Positions 41,599 through 54,417 are shown, counted from the stretch's first letter. The stretch is 64,000 nucleotides of DNA from Lachnospiraceae bacterium YSB2008 (GCA_000687655.1 JHWR01000010.1:1-64000); one strand, 5' to 3'. The notes: generated by a model from the sequence alone, not told the origin. Numbers and translations are program-made.

Positions 41599-41665
41599 AT
41601 CTTTCTTACCCCTTCAATTCATTTGAGGATACAATGTCAAAAACTCAAATCTGATATGCACAAAA

Positions 41666-41693
41666 TCAGGTCCGGTTTTTGTGCCGGACCTGA
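41666..41693 (-). terminator. Intrinsic terminator of the proS transcript
   Basis: TCAGGTCCGG and CCGGACCTGA pair over ten bases around an eight-base loop, followed on the minus strand by TTTTGTG. It begins 28 bases after the proS stop. Confidence 0.85.
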
Positions 41694-41720
41694 ATAATCA
41701 TCAGTCTATGATCCGATATA

Positions 41721-43157
41721 CTAATAAGCTCTTCCGAAGTATACCATCTTCTTGGCCGGCTTGCCACAGCAAACGCATACATCAGATAACTCTTCCTGCT
41801 CAAAAGGCATGCATCTTGTTGTTGCTCCGGTCTCTTCTTTAATCTTGTCCTCACAGTCTCTTTCACCGCACCACATAGCCTTGATAAAGCCGGGGCGGTT
41901 CTCAACTGTATCCTTGAACTCATCCCAGGACTTAGCAACATATGTATGTGAATCTCTGTGAGCTCTTGCTGCCTCAAGCATATCCTTCTGGATAGTCTTA
42001 AGAAGCTCTTCTATATAGCTGTCAATCTCATCGAGAGAAACTGTTGCCTTTTCACCTGTATCACGTCTTGCAACTACTGCCTGATTCGCTTCAATATCAC
42101 GAGGTCCTATCTCTACTCGTACAGGTATTCCTCTCATCTCCTGCTCAGCGAACTTGAATCCAGGAGATCTGTCAGCATCATCAACCTTTACTCTTGAAAC
42201 CTTTGAAAGCTTCTCTCTGATCTCTTCGGCCTTCTCCAGAACACCTTCCTTCTTCTGCTGAATAGGAATGATCATTACCTGAGTAGGTGCTATCATAGGA
42301 GGAAGCTTAAGTCCGTTATCGTCACCATGAACCATTATTATGGCACCGATAAGTCTTGTTGTTACTCCCCATGATGTCTGATGAACATACTGAAGTTTAT
42401 TCTCTTTATCTGTAAACTGAATTCCGAAAGCTTCTGCGAATCCGCTTCCGAAGTTATGACTTGTTCCAGACTGAAGTGCCTTACCATCATGCATAAGAGC
42501 CTCTATGGTATAGGTTGCAACAGCACCTGCAAACTTCTCCTTCTCGGTCTTTCTACCCTTAACTACAGGAATAGCGAGAACCTCTTCGCAGAAATCAGCA
42601 TAGCAGTTGAGCATCTGGATAGTTCTTGCTTCAGCTTCTTCCTCAGTAGCATGAGCTGTATGTCCTTCCTGCCACAGGAATTCTCTTGAACGAAGGAATG
42701 GTCTTGTCTCCTTCTCCCAACGAACAACTGAGCACCACTGATTATATACCTTTGGAAGGTCTCTGTATGACTCAATATCCTTCTTATAGAAATCGCAGAA
42801 AAGTGTCTCAGATGTAGGTCTTACGCACATTCTCTCCTGAAGAGGATTAAGTCCTCCGTGAGTTACCCATGCAACCTCAGGTGCAAAGCCTTCAACATGA
42901 TCCTTTTCCTTCTCAAGAAGACTCTCAGGAATCATCATTGGAAGGTAAACATTCTCTACTCCCGTTTCCTTGAACCTTCTGTCAAGCTCAGCCTGGATGT
43001 TTTCCCAGATTGCATATCCTGCCGGCTTAAGTACCATGAAGCCCTTAACACTTGTATATCCTGTAAGATCAGCCTTTACGACTACATCTGTATACCACTG
43101 AGCGAAATCCTCCTCCATGGAAGTTATCGCTTCAACTTTCTTCTTACCGTCTGCCAT
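41721..43157 (-). CDS. proS: Prolyl-tRNA synthetase, archaeal/eukaryotic-type
   Basis: The 478-residue class II enzyme charges tRNA-Pro. Its length and lack of the editing insertion place it in the ProS type 3 branch common in some Clostridia. Class II motifs are visible: '[18 protein letters not shown]' region, motif 2 '[21 protein letters not shown]' (cited here by '[15 protein letters not shown]'), and motif 3 near '[11 protein letters not shown]'. The anticodon-binding part begins at about 310. The C-terminal zinc-like Cys set ('[12 protein letters not shown]' with 'VCVCCGKPA') is typical. I start at 43157, ahead of which GGGAGA lies; a frame to 43193 has no site. Confidence 0.94.
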   Translation of the reverse strand: MADGKKKVEAITSMEEDFAQWYTDVVVKADLTGYTSVKGFMVLKPAGYAIWENIQAELDRRFKETGVENVYLPMMIPESLLEKEKDHVEGFAPEVAWVTHGGLNPLQERMCVRPTSETLFCDFYKKDIESYRDLPKVYNQWCSVVRWEKETRPFLRSREFLWQEGHTAHATEEEAEARTIQMLNCYADFCEEVLAIPVVKGRKTEKEKFAGAVATYTIEALMHDGKALQSGTSHNFGSGFAEAFGIQFTDKENKLQYVHQTSWGVTTRLIGAIIMVHGDDNGLKLPPMIAPTQVMIIPIQQKKEGVLEKAEEIREKLSKVSRVKVDDADRSPGFKFAEQEMRGIPVRVEIGPRDIEANQAVVARRDTGEKATVSLDEIDSYIEELLKTIQKDMLEAARAHRDSHTYVAKSWDEFKDTVENRPGFIKAMWCGERDCEDKIKEETGATTRCMPFEQEELSDVCVCCGKPAKKMVYFGRAY

Positions 43158-43189
43158 TTCACAGTGTCTCCCTTGTCTATTATAATTAA

Positions 43190-43921
43190 TCAAAACTCAT
43201 CAAGTTCTATAGCTTCGAAAGCCTTCGTATCAGGCTCCTTTTTGAAAACAAGCTTTTCTCCTGTAACAGGATGTGTAAGCTCCATCCTTGATGAGTATAA
43301 TGCTATCTCTTTGGGTGCTCCGGAACTGCCCTTACCGGGTCGTCCTTTTCCGTTACCCTTCTTAGGCACTCCGTACTTCGTATCCCCGTATATAGGCGTA
43401 CCATGCGCCGCCATCTGACATCTTATCTGATGATGTCTGCCGGTCATAAGCTCTATCAGAACAAATGTAAGGTATCCTGTATCTGTCTCAAATTCATCAA
43501 GAAGCTCATAATGAAGCAGTGCTCTCTTCGCACCCTTTGTACCTTCAGGAACTACCTTCGATACATTTTCCTTTTTGTCAAAAAGAAGAAAATCTTCATA
43601 TGTGCCTTCTTCATTTTCCAGATAACCGGAAAGGATTGCCTGATAATACTTTTTGATACCGGATTTCTCCTGTATCATATCGGAAAGCCTTGCCGCCATA
43701 TCTTCTGTCTTTGCCAGAAGCATGATGCCGCCTACCGGTCTGTCCAGACGGTTTATAACAGCAACATATGGTTCAGCATCGGAATCCGACTTACTGAAGA
43801 TATGATCCTTGACCAGGCTTACCATATCCTCATCATTCGATCTGTCGCCCTGGGAAGGAACTCCCGGTGGCTTAACGACCGCTATCATGTATTCATCTTC
43901 GAAAAGCACTTCAAGTCTCAT
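43190..43921 (-). CDS. RluA-family pseudouridine synthase
   Basis: The 243-residue enzyme isomerises uridine to pseudouridine in RNA. The catalytic aspartate lies in '[18 protein letters not shown]' (RLD motif; standard is HRLDxxTSG, here N-RLD-RPVGG). Other blocks are '[13 protein letters not shown]' and '[11 protein letters not shown]'. The absence of an S4 domain suggests a target outside the largest family, but which RNA is modified is not readable. GGAGATAAT precedes the ATG. It begins 21 bases after the DUF885 stop and ends 32 bases before proS. Confidence 0.9.
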   Translation of the reverse strand: MRLEVLFEDEYMIAVVKPPGVPSQGDRSNDEDMVSLVKDHIFSKSDSDAEPYVAVINRLDRPVGGIMLLAKTEDMAARLSDMIQEKSGIKKYYQAILSGYLENEEGTYEDFLLFDKKENVSKVVPEGTKGAKRALLHYELLDEFETDTGYLTFVLIELMTGRHHQIRCQMAAHGTPIYGDTKYGVPKKGNGKGRPGKGSSGAPKEIALYSSRMELTHPVTGEKLVFKKEPDTKAFEAIELDEF

Positions 43922-43942
43922 ATTATCTCCAAATGAAGCGTT

Positions 43943-45871
43943 TTATTTATGTTCCATTATATATCTGTCAACTATATCTGAAAGCATATCAAATGAAATA
44001 GGTCCGGCAGAAAGGATTACCTTATGATAATCAACAACATCGAACTTAGCACCTATCTCTCTTTCAGCCTTATCACGCAGATCCTGCATCATGTAATAAC
44101 CGACTACATATGACTGGTAGGTTCCCGGATCTCCTGTAACAGAATTATAACACCAATCTGATCCATCTCTTCCGAAGCCGATTTCCTCACGGTAATCTGC
44201 TACATCATCTTCGGTCCAGCCATAATAATTGACCATAAGATCTGCATAAGCCATAGCGAGATATCCCATCTTTGTATAGAGATTTGCAAGTTTTGCGATT
44301 GTTGCATTATACTCGCCCTGACCAAAGTCATAGTAGCTTGAAGCTATATACTCAGTATACATAGCCCAGCCTTCTTTGTAGGCAGTTTCTGCATAGATAT
44401 CTCTTATAGGATGTGGATCTGTACTCATAAAGTATGCAAACTGATACATATGCCCCGGAGTACCTTCATGCGCAATGGTTCCGAAAAGCTCATCCGTATC
44501 CTTTCCATTTATACGTATAATATGATTCTCTTCATCGTCATAAGCAGGATGGTTGTAATATGCAAGTATTCCATCCATTATGTTCCAGAGATCCTTGTCA
44601 AGATATTCAATTGAATAAGGAATCTCACCTATCTGAGGGAAGTCATCCTGGAAATGCTCATAACAGTAATCGAGCATCTCAGATGGTTCCATATCATTTT
44701 CCCAGAGCCCTCCGTCACTGTAATAGAGATCCTGGAAAGCCTGATATGCCTCAGGATTACCATAGGCAATGGTCATCAATTCATTCAGATGCTCTTCCAT
44801 CTTGTTGGCAAGATAGTCCTTCATCTCAGCAGGACTCTTGGATGTACCGGCTCTGTTTCTGAACACAACTTCATAGTACTCCTTGCCGCCCTCAAAATTA
44901 CAGAGACCGCCCTCTGCAGGTACTGTTCCTTTAAGCTCAGTTAAAAGATCCTTCAGCTTCTGCAGGCAAGGAATGAATCCATTCTTAACAGCAGCCTTAT
45001 TCCTTGTAGAATATGATGTTCTTTCAGCATCAGTAAGGAACTTCATATTCTTAAGTCTTTTATCAAATGTAGTTATAAGGAAATGCTTATCCCCGCCCTG
45101 CATATAGTCATCGCACTGCTGTATAACATCATCACAGTTTGCATCAGACATGAAGTATCCATGCTCTGCTCTCTTTCTCATATAATCCAGCTCTGCATCG
45201 AAAAGATCAGGCAGAGTATCCATGAGGTCTAAATAGAGATTAAGATCATCCCTGTCATCTATTCTGAAATCTGTGAATATAGTTCCAATATAAGACTGCA
45301 GTCCATTTGGGCTGAACGGATTGGACATATAGAATCCAAGATCCGCACTCTCGATAGCCATTTCATACTGATCGTGAAGCATGTCATATGTGATCTGGTC
45401 ATAATAAGGAAGCTGATAATCCTTGAATTTCTCCAGTTCAAGAAGACCTTTCTTATTCTCCTCTAAAGCTTCTTCCTGATGTGATTCATCTATAGTAAGG
45501 TCTCCCCAGGTTGCTATCTCAGGAAGTTGTGCGTCACATTGATCCTTATATCTTACGCAGTCATGGAAGGTATATGAATCACCTTCGATGTATTCCTTAT
45601 ACATGGCATCGAGGTATGAATGGAATTCTTCCACAACCTCATCACTTGCTATAGAAGTACCGGCAGGCTTATTCGGAGTTGCAGTATCATCCGGTAAGTC
45701 AACAGCGGCCTCAGTAGTTGATGCATTGTCGAGACTTTCCTGAAGTGCTTCCTTGATACGGCTTGTCTCATAACCACCTCTACCATCAGAAACAGCCTCC
45801 TTACCGCATGCGGCAAGTGAGGCTATCATGCTCAATATAAGTATTCCAACTATTATCTTCTTTTTTCTCAT
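43943..45871 (-). CDS. DUF885 family lipoprotein, putative metallopeptidase
   Basis: The 642-residue protein has a lipoprotein signal ending in 'SLAAC' (lipid cysteine C22), so it should sit on the outer face of the membrane. DUF885 spans about 80-640. The metallopeptidase-like motif is 'IAHEGTPGHMYQF', with H468, E469 and H474 as the likely metal and catalytic residues. Members have been linked to peptide or amide hydrolysis, though activity is proven for few. GGGGGT lies upstream. It starts ten bases after the ATP synthase epsilon gene, so it probably rides at the end of that long transcript. Confidence 0.85.
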   Translation of the reverse strand: MRKKKIIVGILILSMIASLAACGKEAVSDGRGGYETSRIKEALQESLDNASTTEAAVDLPDDTATPNKPAGTSIASDEVVEEFHSYLDAMYKEYIEGDSYTFHDCVRYKDQCDAQLPEIATWGDLTIDESHQEEALEENKKGLLELEKFKDYQLPYYDQITYDMLHDQYEMAIESADLGFYMSNPFSPNGLQSYIGTIFTDFRIDDRDDLNLYLDLMDTLPDLFDAELDYMRKRAEHGYFMSDANCDDVIQQCDDYMQGGDKHFLITTFDKRLKNMKFLTDAERTSYSTRNKAAVKNGFIPCLQKLKDLLTELKGTVPAEGGLCNFEGGKEYYEVVFRNRAGTSKSPAEMKDYLANKMEEHLNELMTIAYGNPEAYQAFQDLYYSDGGLWENDMEPSEMLDYCYEHFQDDFPQIGEIPYSIEYLDKDLWNIMDGILAYYNHPAYDDEENHIIRINGKDTDELFGTIAHEGTPGHMYQFAYFMSTDPHPIRDIYAETAYKEGWAMYTEYIASSYYDFGQGEYNATIAKLANLYTKMGYLAMAYADLMVNYYGWTEDDVADYREEIGFGRDGSDWCYNSVTGDPGTYQSYVVGYYMMQDLRDKAEREIGAKFDVVDYHKVILSAGPISFDMLSDIVDRYIMEHK

Positions 45872-45881
45872 AAATACCCCC

Positions 45882-46282
45882 TTACTTCTTATCCGACATT
45901 CTAATACGAAGTATCGCGCTCTTAAGGGACAGTTCTGCTTTGCTGTCTATATCTCCCTCTGCCTTCATGATTCTCTCTGCACGGATCTTTTCCTTCTCCG
46001 CTCTGTTTCTGTCAATCTCCCAAGGCCACTCAACTGCCTCAGCAAGAACAGTGATCCTGTCAGGAAGAATCTCTGCAAAACCGGAATGAAGAGCAGCTTC
46101 TTTCTTCTCTTCACCCTTATATATTCTGAGAACACCGGGATCAAGAATAACAGTCATCGGTACATGCATAGGATATATACCGACTTCTCCATCGGCGGTA
46201 TTAAATTCCATAAAATCAGCTTCTCCCTCAAAGAAAACCTTCTCAGGAGTTATGATCTTAATCTGCATGTACTTAACAGCCA

Positions 46283-46283
<1 letters not shown>
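45882..46283 (-). CDS. atpC: ATP synthase F1 epsilon subunit
   Basis: The 133-residue subunit of the central stalk has the beta-sandwich ('KIITPEKVFFEGEADFMEF', 'GEVGIYPMHVPMTVILDPG') and the two-helix C-terminus that can inhibit rotation. The ATG at 46283 overlaps the atpD stop by one base and has AAGGAGAG upstream inside atpD, so translation is coupled. It closes the ATP synthase operon. Confidence 0.95.
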
Positions 46284-47701
<1,418 letters not shown>

Positions 47702-47740
47702 CTAATTGATTTATTATCCACGTTAGGCCAAGCGCCAACC

Positions 47741-48673
47741 CTAGGCCAGTGCCTCGGCGCCCGCTACTATTTCCGTTAATTCCTGAGTTATTGATCCCTG
47801 TCTTGCTCTGTTGTACTGGAGCGAGAGTCTGCTGATCATATCCTCTGCATTCTCTGTTGCGGAATCCATAGCCTGCATTCTGGCAGCATTTTCACTTGCG
47901 ATAGACTCAAGGAATGCTCCATAAATGATATTCGTCATATACTTCGGTATGAGGAGATTCAGTATATCCTCCTCCGGACTGTCGAAGTTGGCTCTTGTAC
48001 CGAGGTAAGCCAGCTCAGTACTCCAGTTAAGTCCTGTTGAACCATAGTTCATGGTAAGTGACTTATCTACATCCGTCTCATCCAGCATATCCTCCGGGAA
48101 ATCCTCCTTTGAAAGAGGAATTATCTTACGAAGAGTAGGCACATGAGTAACCGTATTCTGGAAATCCGTATATGCTACGTATATATTCTTTATCTCACCA
48201 TCCAGGAAACGTCCTATAAGCTCTTTGGTTATAGCTATGCAGTCATCATAGAGCGGATCATTTATGACATCTGAATCATCCTTGCCTATAGTGAATCCAC
48301 GTCTCTTGAGACCGTCTATACCCTTACGGCCGAGTCCGTATATTTCGGTATTCTCCTTGTCAAAGCCTGCTGAATCTACCAGCTTGACTATGTTGGAATT
48401 GAAGCCTCCTGCAAGACCTCTGTTTGAGGACATGACTATAACTACAGTCTTCCCCTCATCGCTTTCCGAAAGAAATGCATTCTGTGATACAAGTGTCTTA
48501 CTGAGTATCGAACACATAACCTTGTAAAGCATCTCAAAGTAAGGAGTGTTAGCTTCAACACGGGCCCTGGCCTTCTGAAGCTTAACCGTCGCAACGAGCT
48601 TCATGGCTTTGGTGATCTGCTGCGTGCTCTGCACGCTTTCTTTACGTCTTTTTATGCTTCTCATGGAAGCCAT
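47741..48673 (-). CDS. atpG: ATP synthase F1 gamma subunit
   Basis: The 310-residue rotor shaft starts with the standard 'MASMRSIKRRKESVQSTQQI' and ends with 'SLQYNRARQGSITQELTEIV', both coiled-coil halves, around the globular Rossmann part ('VVIVMSSNRGLAGGFNSNIV'). It is about 20 residues longer than most gamma subunits. The gene lies 16 bases after atpA. Confidence 0.97.
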   Translation of the reverse strand: MASMRSIKRRKESVQSTQQITKAMKLVATVKLQKARARVEANTPYFEMLYKVMCSILSKTLVSQNAFLSESDEGKTVVIVMSSNRGLAGGFNSNIVKLVDSAGFDKENTEIYGLGRKGIDGLKRRGFTIGKDDSDVINDPLYDDCIAITKELIGRFLDGEIKNIYVAYTDFQNTVTHVPTLRKIIPLSKEDFPEDMLDETDVDKSLTMNYGSTGLNWSTELAYLGTRANFDSPEEDILNLLIPKYMTNIIYGAFLESIASENAARMQAMDSATENAEDMISRLSLQYNRARQGSITQELTEIVAGAEALA

Positions 48674-48689
48674 AATGCGTTACCTCCGC

Positions 48690-50192
48690 CTAAAACTTGC
48701 TCTTAGTATCTTCGATCTGCTTAATGAGCAGCTTTTCAATGTCGTCATTTATAACCTTTTCGGTTCTGATAGATTCGAAGATTTCCGGAGCCTGTGCTCC
48801 GATTCTCTCAAAGAGAGCATCCTCAAACTCAGCTATTCTGCTTGTTTCTACATCAAGAAGGTAATGTTTTACTGCTGCGTAGATAATAACTATCTGCTTT
48901 TCAACAGCAAGCGGTCTGTACTGTGGCTGAACAAGTATCTGACGTATCTTCTCACCCTGTACGAGCTTCTCCTTGGTATCATCATCAAGTTCTGAACCGA
49001 ACTGTGCGAAAGCAGCAAGCTCTCTGTACTGTGCAAGCTCCACACGGATAGGACCGGCTATCTTCTTCATAGCCTTTACCTGCGCAGCACCACCAACTCT
49101 GGATACGGAAAGACCCGGATTAACAGCAGGTCTGAATCCTGAGTTGAACATTTCTGTTTCAAGATATATCTGTCCATCTGTGATGGAAATAACGTTCGTT
49201 GGTATATAAGCAGAAACATCTCCTGCCTGTGTCTCTATGATAGGAAGTGCTGTAAGGCTTCCTCCACCGAGCTCATCTGAAAGCTTTGCAGCTCTCTCAA
49301 GAAGTCTTGAATGGAGATAGAATACATCTCCAGGATAAGCCTCTCGTCCTGGTGGTCTTCTCAGAAGAAGTGACAGTGTACGATATGCCTGAGCATGCTT
49401 GCTGAGGTCATCATAAATGATGAGTACATCCTTGCCTGCTTCCATCCATTCCTCACCTATAGCACATCCTGCATAAGGTGCTATATACTGAAGCGGTGCT
49501 GTTTCACTGGCAGTTGAAGCAACAACTGTAGTGTAAGCCATCGCATCATATTCATTTAATGTCTTTACTATATTTGCAACCGTAGATGCCTTCTGACCTA
49601 TGGCGACATATATACAGTAAACTCCGAGACCCTTCTGATTGATGATGGTATCAAGAGCTATAGCTGTCTTTCCTGTCTGACGGTCACCTATTATAAGCTC
49701 ACGCTGACCTCTTCCTATAGGAACCATGGCGTCAATCGCCTTGATACCTGTCTGAAGCGGAGTATCAACTGACTTACGGGTTATAACACCCGGAGCTACT
49801 CTCTCGATAGGTCTTGACTTATCTGTCTCGATAGGTCCTTTGTCATCTATAGGCTGGCCAAGTGCATTTACTACTCTTCCGAGCATAGCATCACCGACCG
49901 GAACAGTTGCAACCTGACCGGTAGTCTTAACCAGATCACCTTCCTTGATCTTGGATGTATCACCAAGAAGAACAGCACCTACGTTGTCCTCTTCAAGGTT
50001 CATGACCATACCATATACATCATTAGGGAAGAGAATCAGTTCTCCCTGCATAGCATTGTCGAGACCGTGTATTCTGGATATACCGTCCGCAACCTGGATA
50101 ACCGTTCCCGTTTCAGCTGTTTCCAGCTTAACCTTATAGTTTTCTATCTGTTTTTTGATAACAGAGCTTAACTCTTCCGGTTTAAGTTCCAT
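48690..50192 (-). CDS. atpA: ATP synthase F1 alpha subunit
   Basis: The 500-residue non-catalytic nucleotide-binding subunit has the P-loop '[16 protein letters not shown]' and the arginine finger in '[19 protein letters not shown]'. The N-terminus ('[19 protein letters not shown]') is the usual delta-binding helix. It starts two bases after the atpH stop. Confidence 0.98.
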   Translation of the reverse strand: MELKPEELSSVIKKQIENYKVKLETAETGTVIQVADGISRIHGLDNAMQGELILFPNDVYGMVMNLEEDNVGAVLLGDTSKIKEGDLVKTTGQVATVPVGDAMLGRVVNALGQPIDDKGPIETDKSRPIERVAPGVITRKSVDTPLQTGIKAIDAMVPIGRGQRELIIGDRQTGKTAIALDTIINQKGLGVYCIYVAIGQKASTVANIVKTLNEYDAMAYTTVVASTASETAPLQYIAPYAGCAIGEEWMEAGKDVLIIYDDLSKHAQAYRTLSLLLRRPPGREAYPGDVFYLHSRLLERAAKLSDELGGGSLTALPIIETQAGDVSAYIPTNVISITDGQIYLETEMFNSGFRPAVNPGLSVSRVGGAAQVKAMKKIAGPIRVELAQYRELAAFAQFGSELDDDTKEKLVQGEKIRQILVQPQYRPLAVEKQIVIIYAAVKHYLLDVETSRIAEFEDALFERIGAQAPEIFESIRTEKVINDDIEKLLIKQIEDTKSKF

Positions 50193-50194
50193 AT

Positions 50195-50737
50195 CTATAT
50201 ATTCCTTTCCAGACTCTTCCTAAGCGTATTGAGCTTCGTGGATATGCTGCTGTCGACCATCATATCTCCAAGCTTTATTACAAGTCCGCCTATAAGCTTC
50301 CTGTCTACTTTATAATTCATTCGCATCCTGTCATACTTCGTAGTCTGAAGAAGCTTGTCTTCTATAGCCTTCTTCTGCTCATCCGAGAGCTCAAAACTGG
50401 ATGTGACCTCTGCCACTCCTATCTTTTCCTCCTCGAGTGAAAGATCTATGAAGGTTTTGAATGTCTTCTCTATCTTATCTGCATGATCCTTATCTATAAG
50501 GGTCACAAGAGTTCCGACTATGACCGGATCAGCCTTATCGGAAAAACACTCATCAATAAGTGAAAGCTTTTCTTCTTTCTCAATATTCGGATGTGTCAGG
50601 ATTCGCATATAATCGGGATTCTCAGCAAGCACCCCGAGTATTTCTTCTGCCTGGGTCCGTACTGTCTCCAGCTTTCCCTGCTCTTTAGCAGCAGAAAACA
50701 TAGCCTTTCCATATACGGATTCAACTACTTTTGCCAT
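50195..50737 (-). CDS. atpH: ATP synthase F1 delta subunit
   Basis: The 180-residue peripheral-stalk subunit has the helical N-terminal domain ('[20 protein letters not shown]') and the conserved C-terminal '[23 protein letters not shown]'. It overlaps the end of atpF by 13 bases and precedes atpA by two bases, so the three are translated together. Confidence 0.96.
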   Translation of the reverse strand: MAKVVESVYGKAMFSAAKEQGKLETVRTQAEEILGVLAENPDYMRILTHPNIEKEEKLSLIDECFSDKADPVIVGTLVTLIDKDHADKIEKTFKTFIDLSLEEEKIGVAEVTSSFELSDEQKKAIEDKLLQTTKYDRMRMNYKVDRKLIGGLVIKLGDMMVDSSISTKLNTLRKSLERNI

Positions 50738-51276
50738 GTATCCTCACCTATCTCAGCAAGAGTTTCTGAGAGAAGCTCTTCCTGCTTTGTCATATCCATC
50801 TCTTCTTCAACAAATTTGCCTGCAACAAGTGTAGCAACATTGATGATTTCAAGACGCACTTCATCCTTAACTTTAGCTTTCTCGAGCTCAGCTTCTCTAT
50901 GTGCATTTGCAATGATACGACCGGCTTCCTCTTTTGCTTCTGCAACTATGGCATTCTCATTCTTGACAGCCTTACGTCTGGCTTCACTAAGTATCTCCTT
51001 AGCTTCCTCATCAACGTTACTGAGTTTGTTATCATAATCTGCCTTAAGCTTCGCAGCTTCTTCCTTGTCCCTTGCAGCATCGGCAAGATCAGACTTAACC
51101 TTATCCTGTCTTGCCTGAAGAGCTTTTCTGACAGGATTGATAAGAAGATATCCGACAAAGAAGAAAAGTACAAATATAGCTATAGCCTGAAACAGGATAT
51201 CGAACAGGAGCTGGCTGTCCAGCCCGAATATTCTTCCTGAAGCAAAAGTAACCGGACTTATGTTATATATAAACAT
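50725..51276 (-). CDS. atpF: ATP synthase Fo b subunit
   Basis: The 183-residue stator subunit has one membrane helix at about residues 22-46 ('LLFDILFQAIAIFVLFFFVG') and a long, charged, Ala-rich coiled coil behind it ('AAKLKADYDNKLSNVDEEAK'). It joins Fo to F1. It follows atpE by 20 bases and overlaps atpH by 13. Confidence 0.95.
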   Translation of the reverse strand: MFIYNISPVTFASGRIFGLDSQLLFDILFQAIAIFVLFFFVGYLLINPVRKALQARQDKVKSDLADAARDKEEAAKLKADYDNKLSNVDEEAKEILSEARRKAVKNENAIVAEAKEEAGRIIANAHREAELEKAKVKDEVRLEIINVATLVAGKFVEEEMDMTKQEELLSETLAEIGEDTWQK

Positions 51277-51296
51277 ATCGGTCCCTCTCTAAATCA

Positions 51297-52330
<1,034 letters not shown>

Positions 52331-52343
52331 GCTTCATTTCCTC

Positions 52344-52793
52344 CTAACTGATGATCCTGTCGATCAGTTTATCTATTAACGGATTGGTGAGAGCCGAAAG
52401 CTTGATGGTATAAACAGCGAGTGCCGCTCCCACAAACATCCATATATTAAGCTTGATCGTTACTACCAGAATGATAATAACTATTACGTACCGCACGGTC
52501 TTCTTCACAAATGTAAAGCTCTTCGCCCTCTTCTCATTCATCATGAGAGATGCTTCCGTGCTGTCATACATATTAATAAGTGACAGTGTTGCTGCTACTT
52601 CGCCGAGCACAACGCCCGCTGCATAGAACAGCCTGTCAGGAACAAAGATGATTCCGATTGCCAGGATGACAAGTCCATAGATTATGCATCCTAACAAGAG
52701 ACCGGCCAGAGTCCGTCCGGCAACATCATCGCGTCTGATCCTCATCATCCACGTCAAAAGCTTTCTTAACCCAGTCTTCGGGCTCATCCTCAT
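52344..52793 (-). CDS. atpI: ATP synthase assembly subunit I-type protein
   Basis: The product of up to 149 residues has four hydrophobic segments of the AtpI family ('LAGLLLGCIIYGLVILAIGI', 'AAGVVLGEVAATLSLINMY', 'YVIVIIILVVTIKLNIWMFV'), which helps assemble the c ring. The true start is unclear: the ATG at 52793 overlaps atpZ by 68 bases, and ATGs at 52787, 52748 and 52745 remain open; AAGGA lies near the first two. Overlap with atpZ suggests coupled translation. Confidence 0.8.
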   Translation of the reverse strand: MRMSPKTGLRKLLTWMMRIRRDDVAGRTLAGLLLGCIIYGLVILAIGIIFVPDRLFYAAGVVLGEVAATLSLINMYDSTEASLMMNEKRAKSFTFVKKTVRYVIVIIILVVTIKLNIWMFVGAALAVYTIKLSALTNPLIDKLIDRIIS

Positions 52794-53004
52794 CTCTTCC
52801 TTTGATATGCTTCTTTATAAGAAGATACACAGCTCTGTAACCGCTCAGAATTCCAAGCACTATAAACAGAAATATCCAGTGGGTACCGAACTTTCTGTCT
52901 ATGAGATAACCTATTCCAAAACATATTCCAAAGGTAACCATCATAGTGATGCCTACCTGCAGAATAAGAAATATAGTTTCGATTACTTCGTGATTCTTCT
53001 TCAT
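52726..53004 (-). CDS. atpZ: AtpZ/AtpI-family small membrane protein, first gene of ATP synthase operon
   Basis: The 92-residue protein has two membrane helices (about 9-32 and 43-63) joined by 'IDRKFGTHW', then an acidic tail, which fits AtpZ. In other bacteria AtpI and AtpZ form a membrane complex that helps ring assembly and cation supply. It starts at 53004 with no visible Shine-Dalgarno, only ten bases after the -10 box, so the mRNA may begin almost at the ATG. Confidence 0.82.
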   Translation of the reverse strand: MKKNHEVIETIFLILQVGITMMVTFGICFGIGYLIDRKFGTHWIFLFIVLGILSGYRAVYLLIKKHIKGRDEDEPEDWVKKAFDVDDEDQTR

Positions 53005-53014
53005 AATCCGTAAT

Positions 53015-53043
53015 ATTATAGTGTAAAAAGCTTACGATAGCAA
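53015..53043 (-). promoter_or_regulatory. Promoter of the ATP synthase operon
   Basis: Minus strand: TTGCTA (53043-53038), 17-base spacer, TATAAT (53020-53015). The predicted start, about 7 bases further, falls at 53008, four bases before the atpZ ATG. It lies right after the aminotransferase stop. Confidence 0.72.
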
Positions 53044-53053
53044 GGGAAATTCC

Positions 53054-54280
53054 TTATACAAACACGCCTTCCTGTCTATATTCTGCAAGAAACTCCTTAA
53101 TCCTCTTTGTTGCTTCACTGAGAACCTCTATATCCGGAAGATAAACTATACGGAAATGATCCGGTTCTTCCCAATGGAATCCGCCGCCGTGTGTGAAGAG
53201 AATCTTCTTCTCTTTCAGAAGGTCGAGTGCGAATTTCTCATCGTTCGTTACATTGAACATCTTTGTGTCGATCTTCGGGAATATATAGAAAGCTGCCTTC
53301 GGCTTAACTGCCGAAAGTCCCGGAATATCATTGATGGCATTATAAATGAATTCCCTCTGCTCATATACTCTTCCGCCCGGCTGTATCATCTGATCGGTCT
53401 CTGCCGTAATCTGCAGAGCCGGTGCTATAAGTGACTGTGCAGGTACATTTGAACAGAGACGCATTGATGAAAGAAGATTGATACCCTCTATATAGCCCTT
53501 AGCGAACTTCTTGTTTCCGGAGATTGACATCCAGCCAACTCTGTAGCCTGCTACGAGATGCGACTTGGAAAGTCCGTTAAATGTAATGCACATATTATTG
53601 GTAAGGCTGGCGATGGAAACATGCTTCTCGCCGTCCATTACAAGTCGGTCATATATCTCATCAGCAAATATAATAAGGTCATTTGCTTCAGCCAGATTAA
53701 CTATATCAATAAGAACATCCTTAGGATAAAGTGCGCCTGTAGGATTATTAGGGTTGATAACAACTATTCCCTTGGTTCTCGGTGTTATCTTTGATCTGAT
53801 ATCATCTATATCAGGAAGCCATTCAGATGACTCATCGCAAATGTAATGAACTGCAGTTCCTCCTGCAAGAGTAACTGATGCGGTCCAGAGCGGATAATCA
53901 GGAGCAGGAACCAGTATCTCATCGCCGTAATCAAGAAGTCCCTGCATGGAGAGAGTGATAAGCTCGCTGACTCCATTTCCGGTATAAACATCATCTATGG
54001 TAACGCCGTCGATATTCTTCTTCTTATCATATTCAACGATGGCCTCTCTTGCTGAGAAGAGTCCCTTGGAATCAGAATATCCTTCCGTATCCACAAGGTT
54101 GTCCGACATATTTCTGATAAGTTCGTCAGGTGCCCTGAAGCCAAATGGTGCAGGGTTTCCGATGTTGAGCTTCAGCACTTCTTCGCCGGCTCTTATCATA
54201 CGGTTTGCTTCGTCCATAACAGGACCTCTGATATCGTAACAAACATTATTAAGTTTGACAGATTTCTCGAATTTTCTCAT
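53054..54280 (-). CDS. Class I/II aminotransferase (AlaA-like)
   Basis: The 408-residue fold-type I enzyme has the PLP lysine K239 in 'FNGLSKSHLVAGYRVGW', 'PNNPTGALYP' (Asn contacting PLP) and 'FADEIYDRLV' (Asp to the pyridine nitrogen). Its full-length similarity is to the alanine/glutamate-pyruvate transaminase AlaA group, so it may make alanine. Substrate choice cannot be settled from sequence. I start at 54280, where GGAGGT is well placed; a longer frame to 54304 lacks one. The intergenic region to the divergent pncC holds two palindromes. Confidence 0.88.
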   Translation of the reverse strand: MRKFEKSVKLNNVCYDIRGPVMDEANRMIRAGEEVLKLNIGNPAPFGFRAPDELIRNMSDNLVDTEGYSDSKGLFSAREAIVEYDKKKNIDGVTIDDVYTGNGVSELITLSMQGLLDYGDEILVPAPDYPLWTASVTLAGGTAVHYICDESSEWLPDIDDIRSKITPRTKGIVVINPNNPTGALYPKDVLIDIVNLAEANDLIIFADEIYDRLVMDGEKHVSIASLTNNMCITFNGLSKSHLVAGYRVGWMSISGNKKFAKGYIEGINLLSSMRLCSNVPAQSLIAPALQITAETDQMIQPGGRVYEQREFIYNAINDIPGLSAVKPKAAFYIFPKIDTKMFNVTNDEKFALDLLKEKKILFTHGGGFHWEEPDHFRIVYLPDIEVLSEATKRIKEFLAEYRQEGVFV

Positions 54281-54300
54281 GAGCACCTCCATAAAAAACA

Positions 54301-54318
54301 TCACTTAAATGTAAGTGA
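54301..54318. promoter_or_regulatory. Palindrome TCACTTA-N4-TAAGTGA
   Basis: Perfect 7-base arms around AATG, 21 bases upstream of the aminotransferase start and in the divergent region it shares with pncC. Its place between ribosome site and promoter suggests an operator for the aminotransferase. Confidence 0.45.
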
Positions 54319-54333
54319 ATGAATAATGAACTC

Positions 54334-54352
54334 GTATACTCCGAGAGTATAC
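54334..54352. promoter_or_regulatory. Palindrome GTATACTC-N3-GAGTATAC
   Basis: Perfect 8-base arms around a 3-base centre, in the 137-base divergent region. Centres of this and the 54301-54318 palindrome are about 33 bases apart, three helix turns, but the two differ in sequence, so one protein need not bind both. Confidence 0.5.
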
Positions 54353-54417
54353 CACAAATCTGCGTTTTTTTCGACAATGAATAGTAACTGTTGATTATGT
54401 TTTGTTATGGAAGTAAA

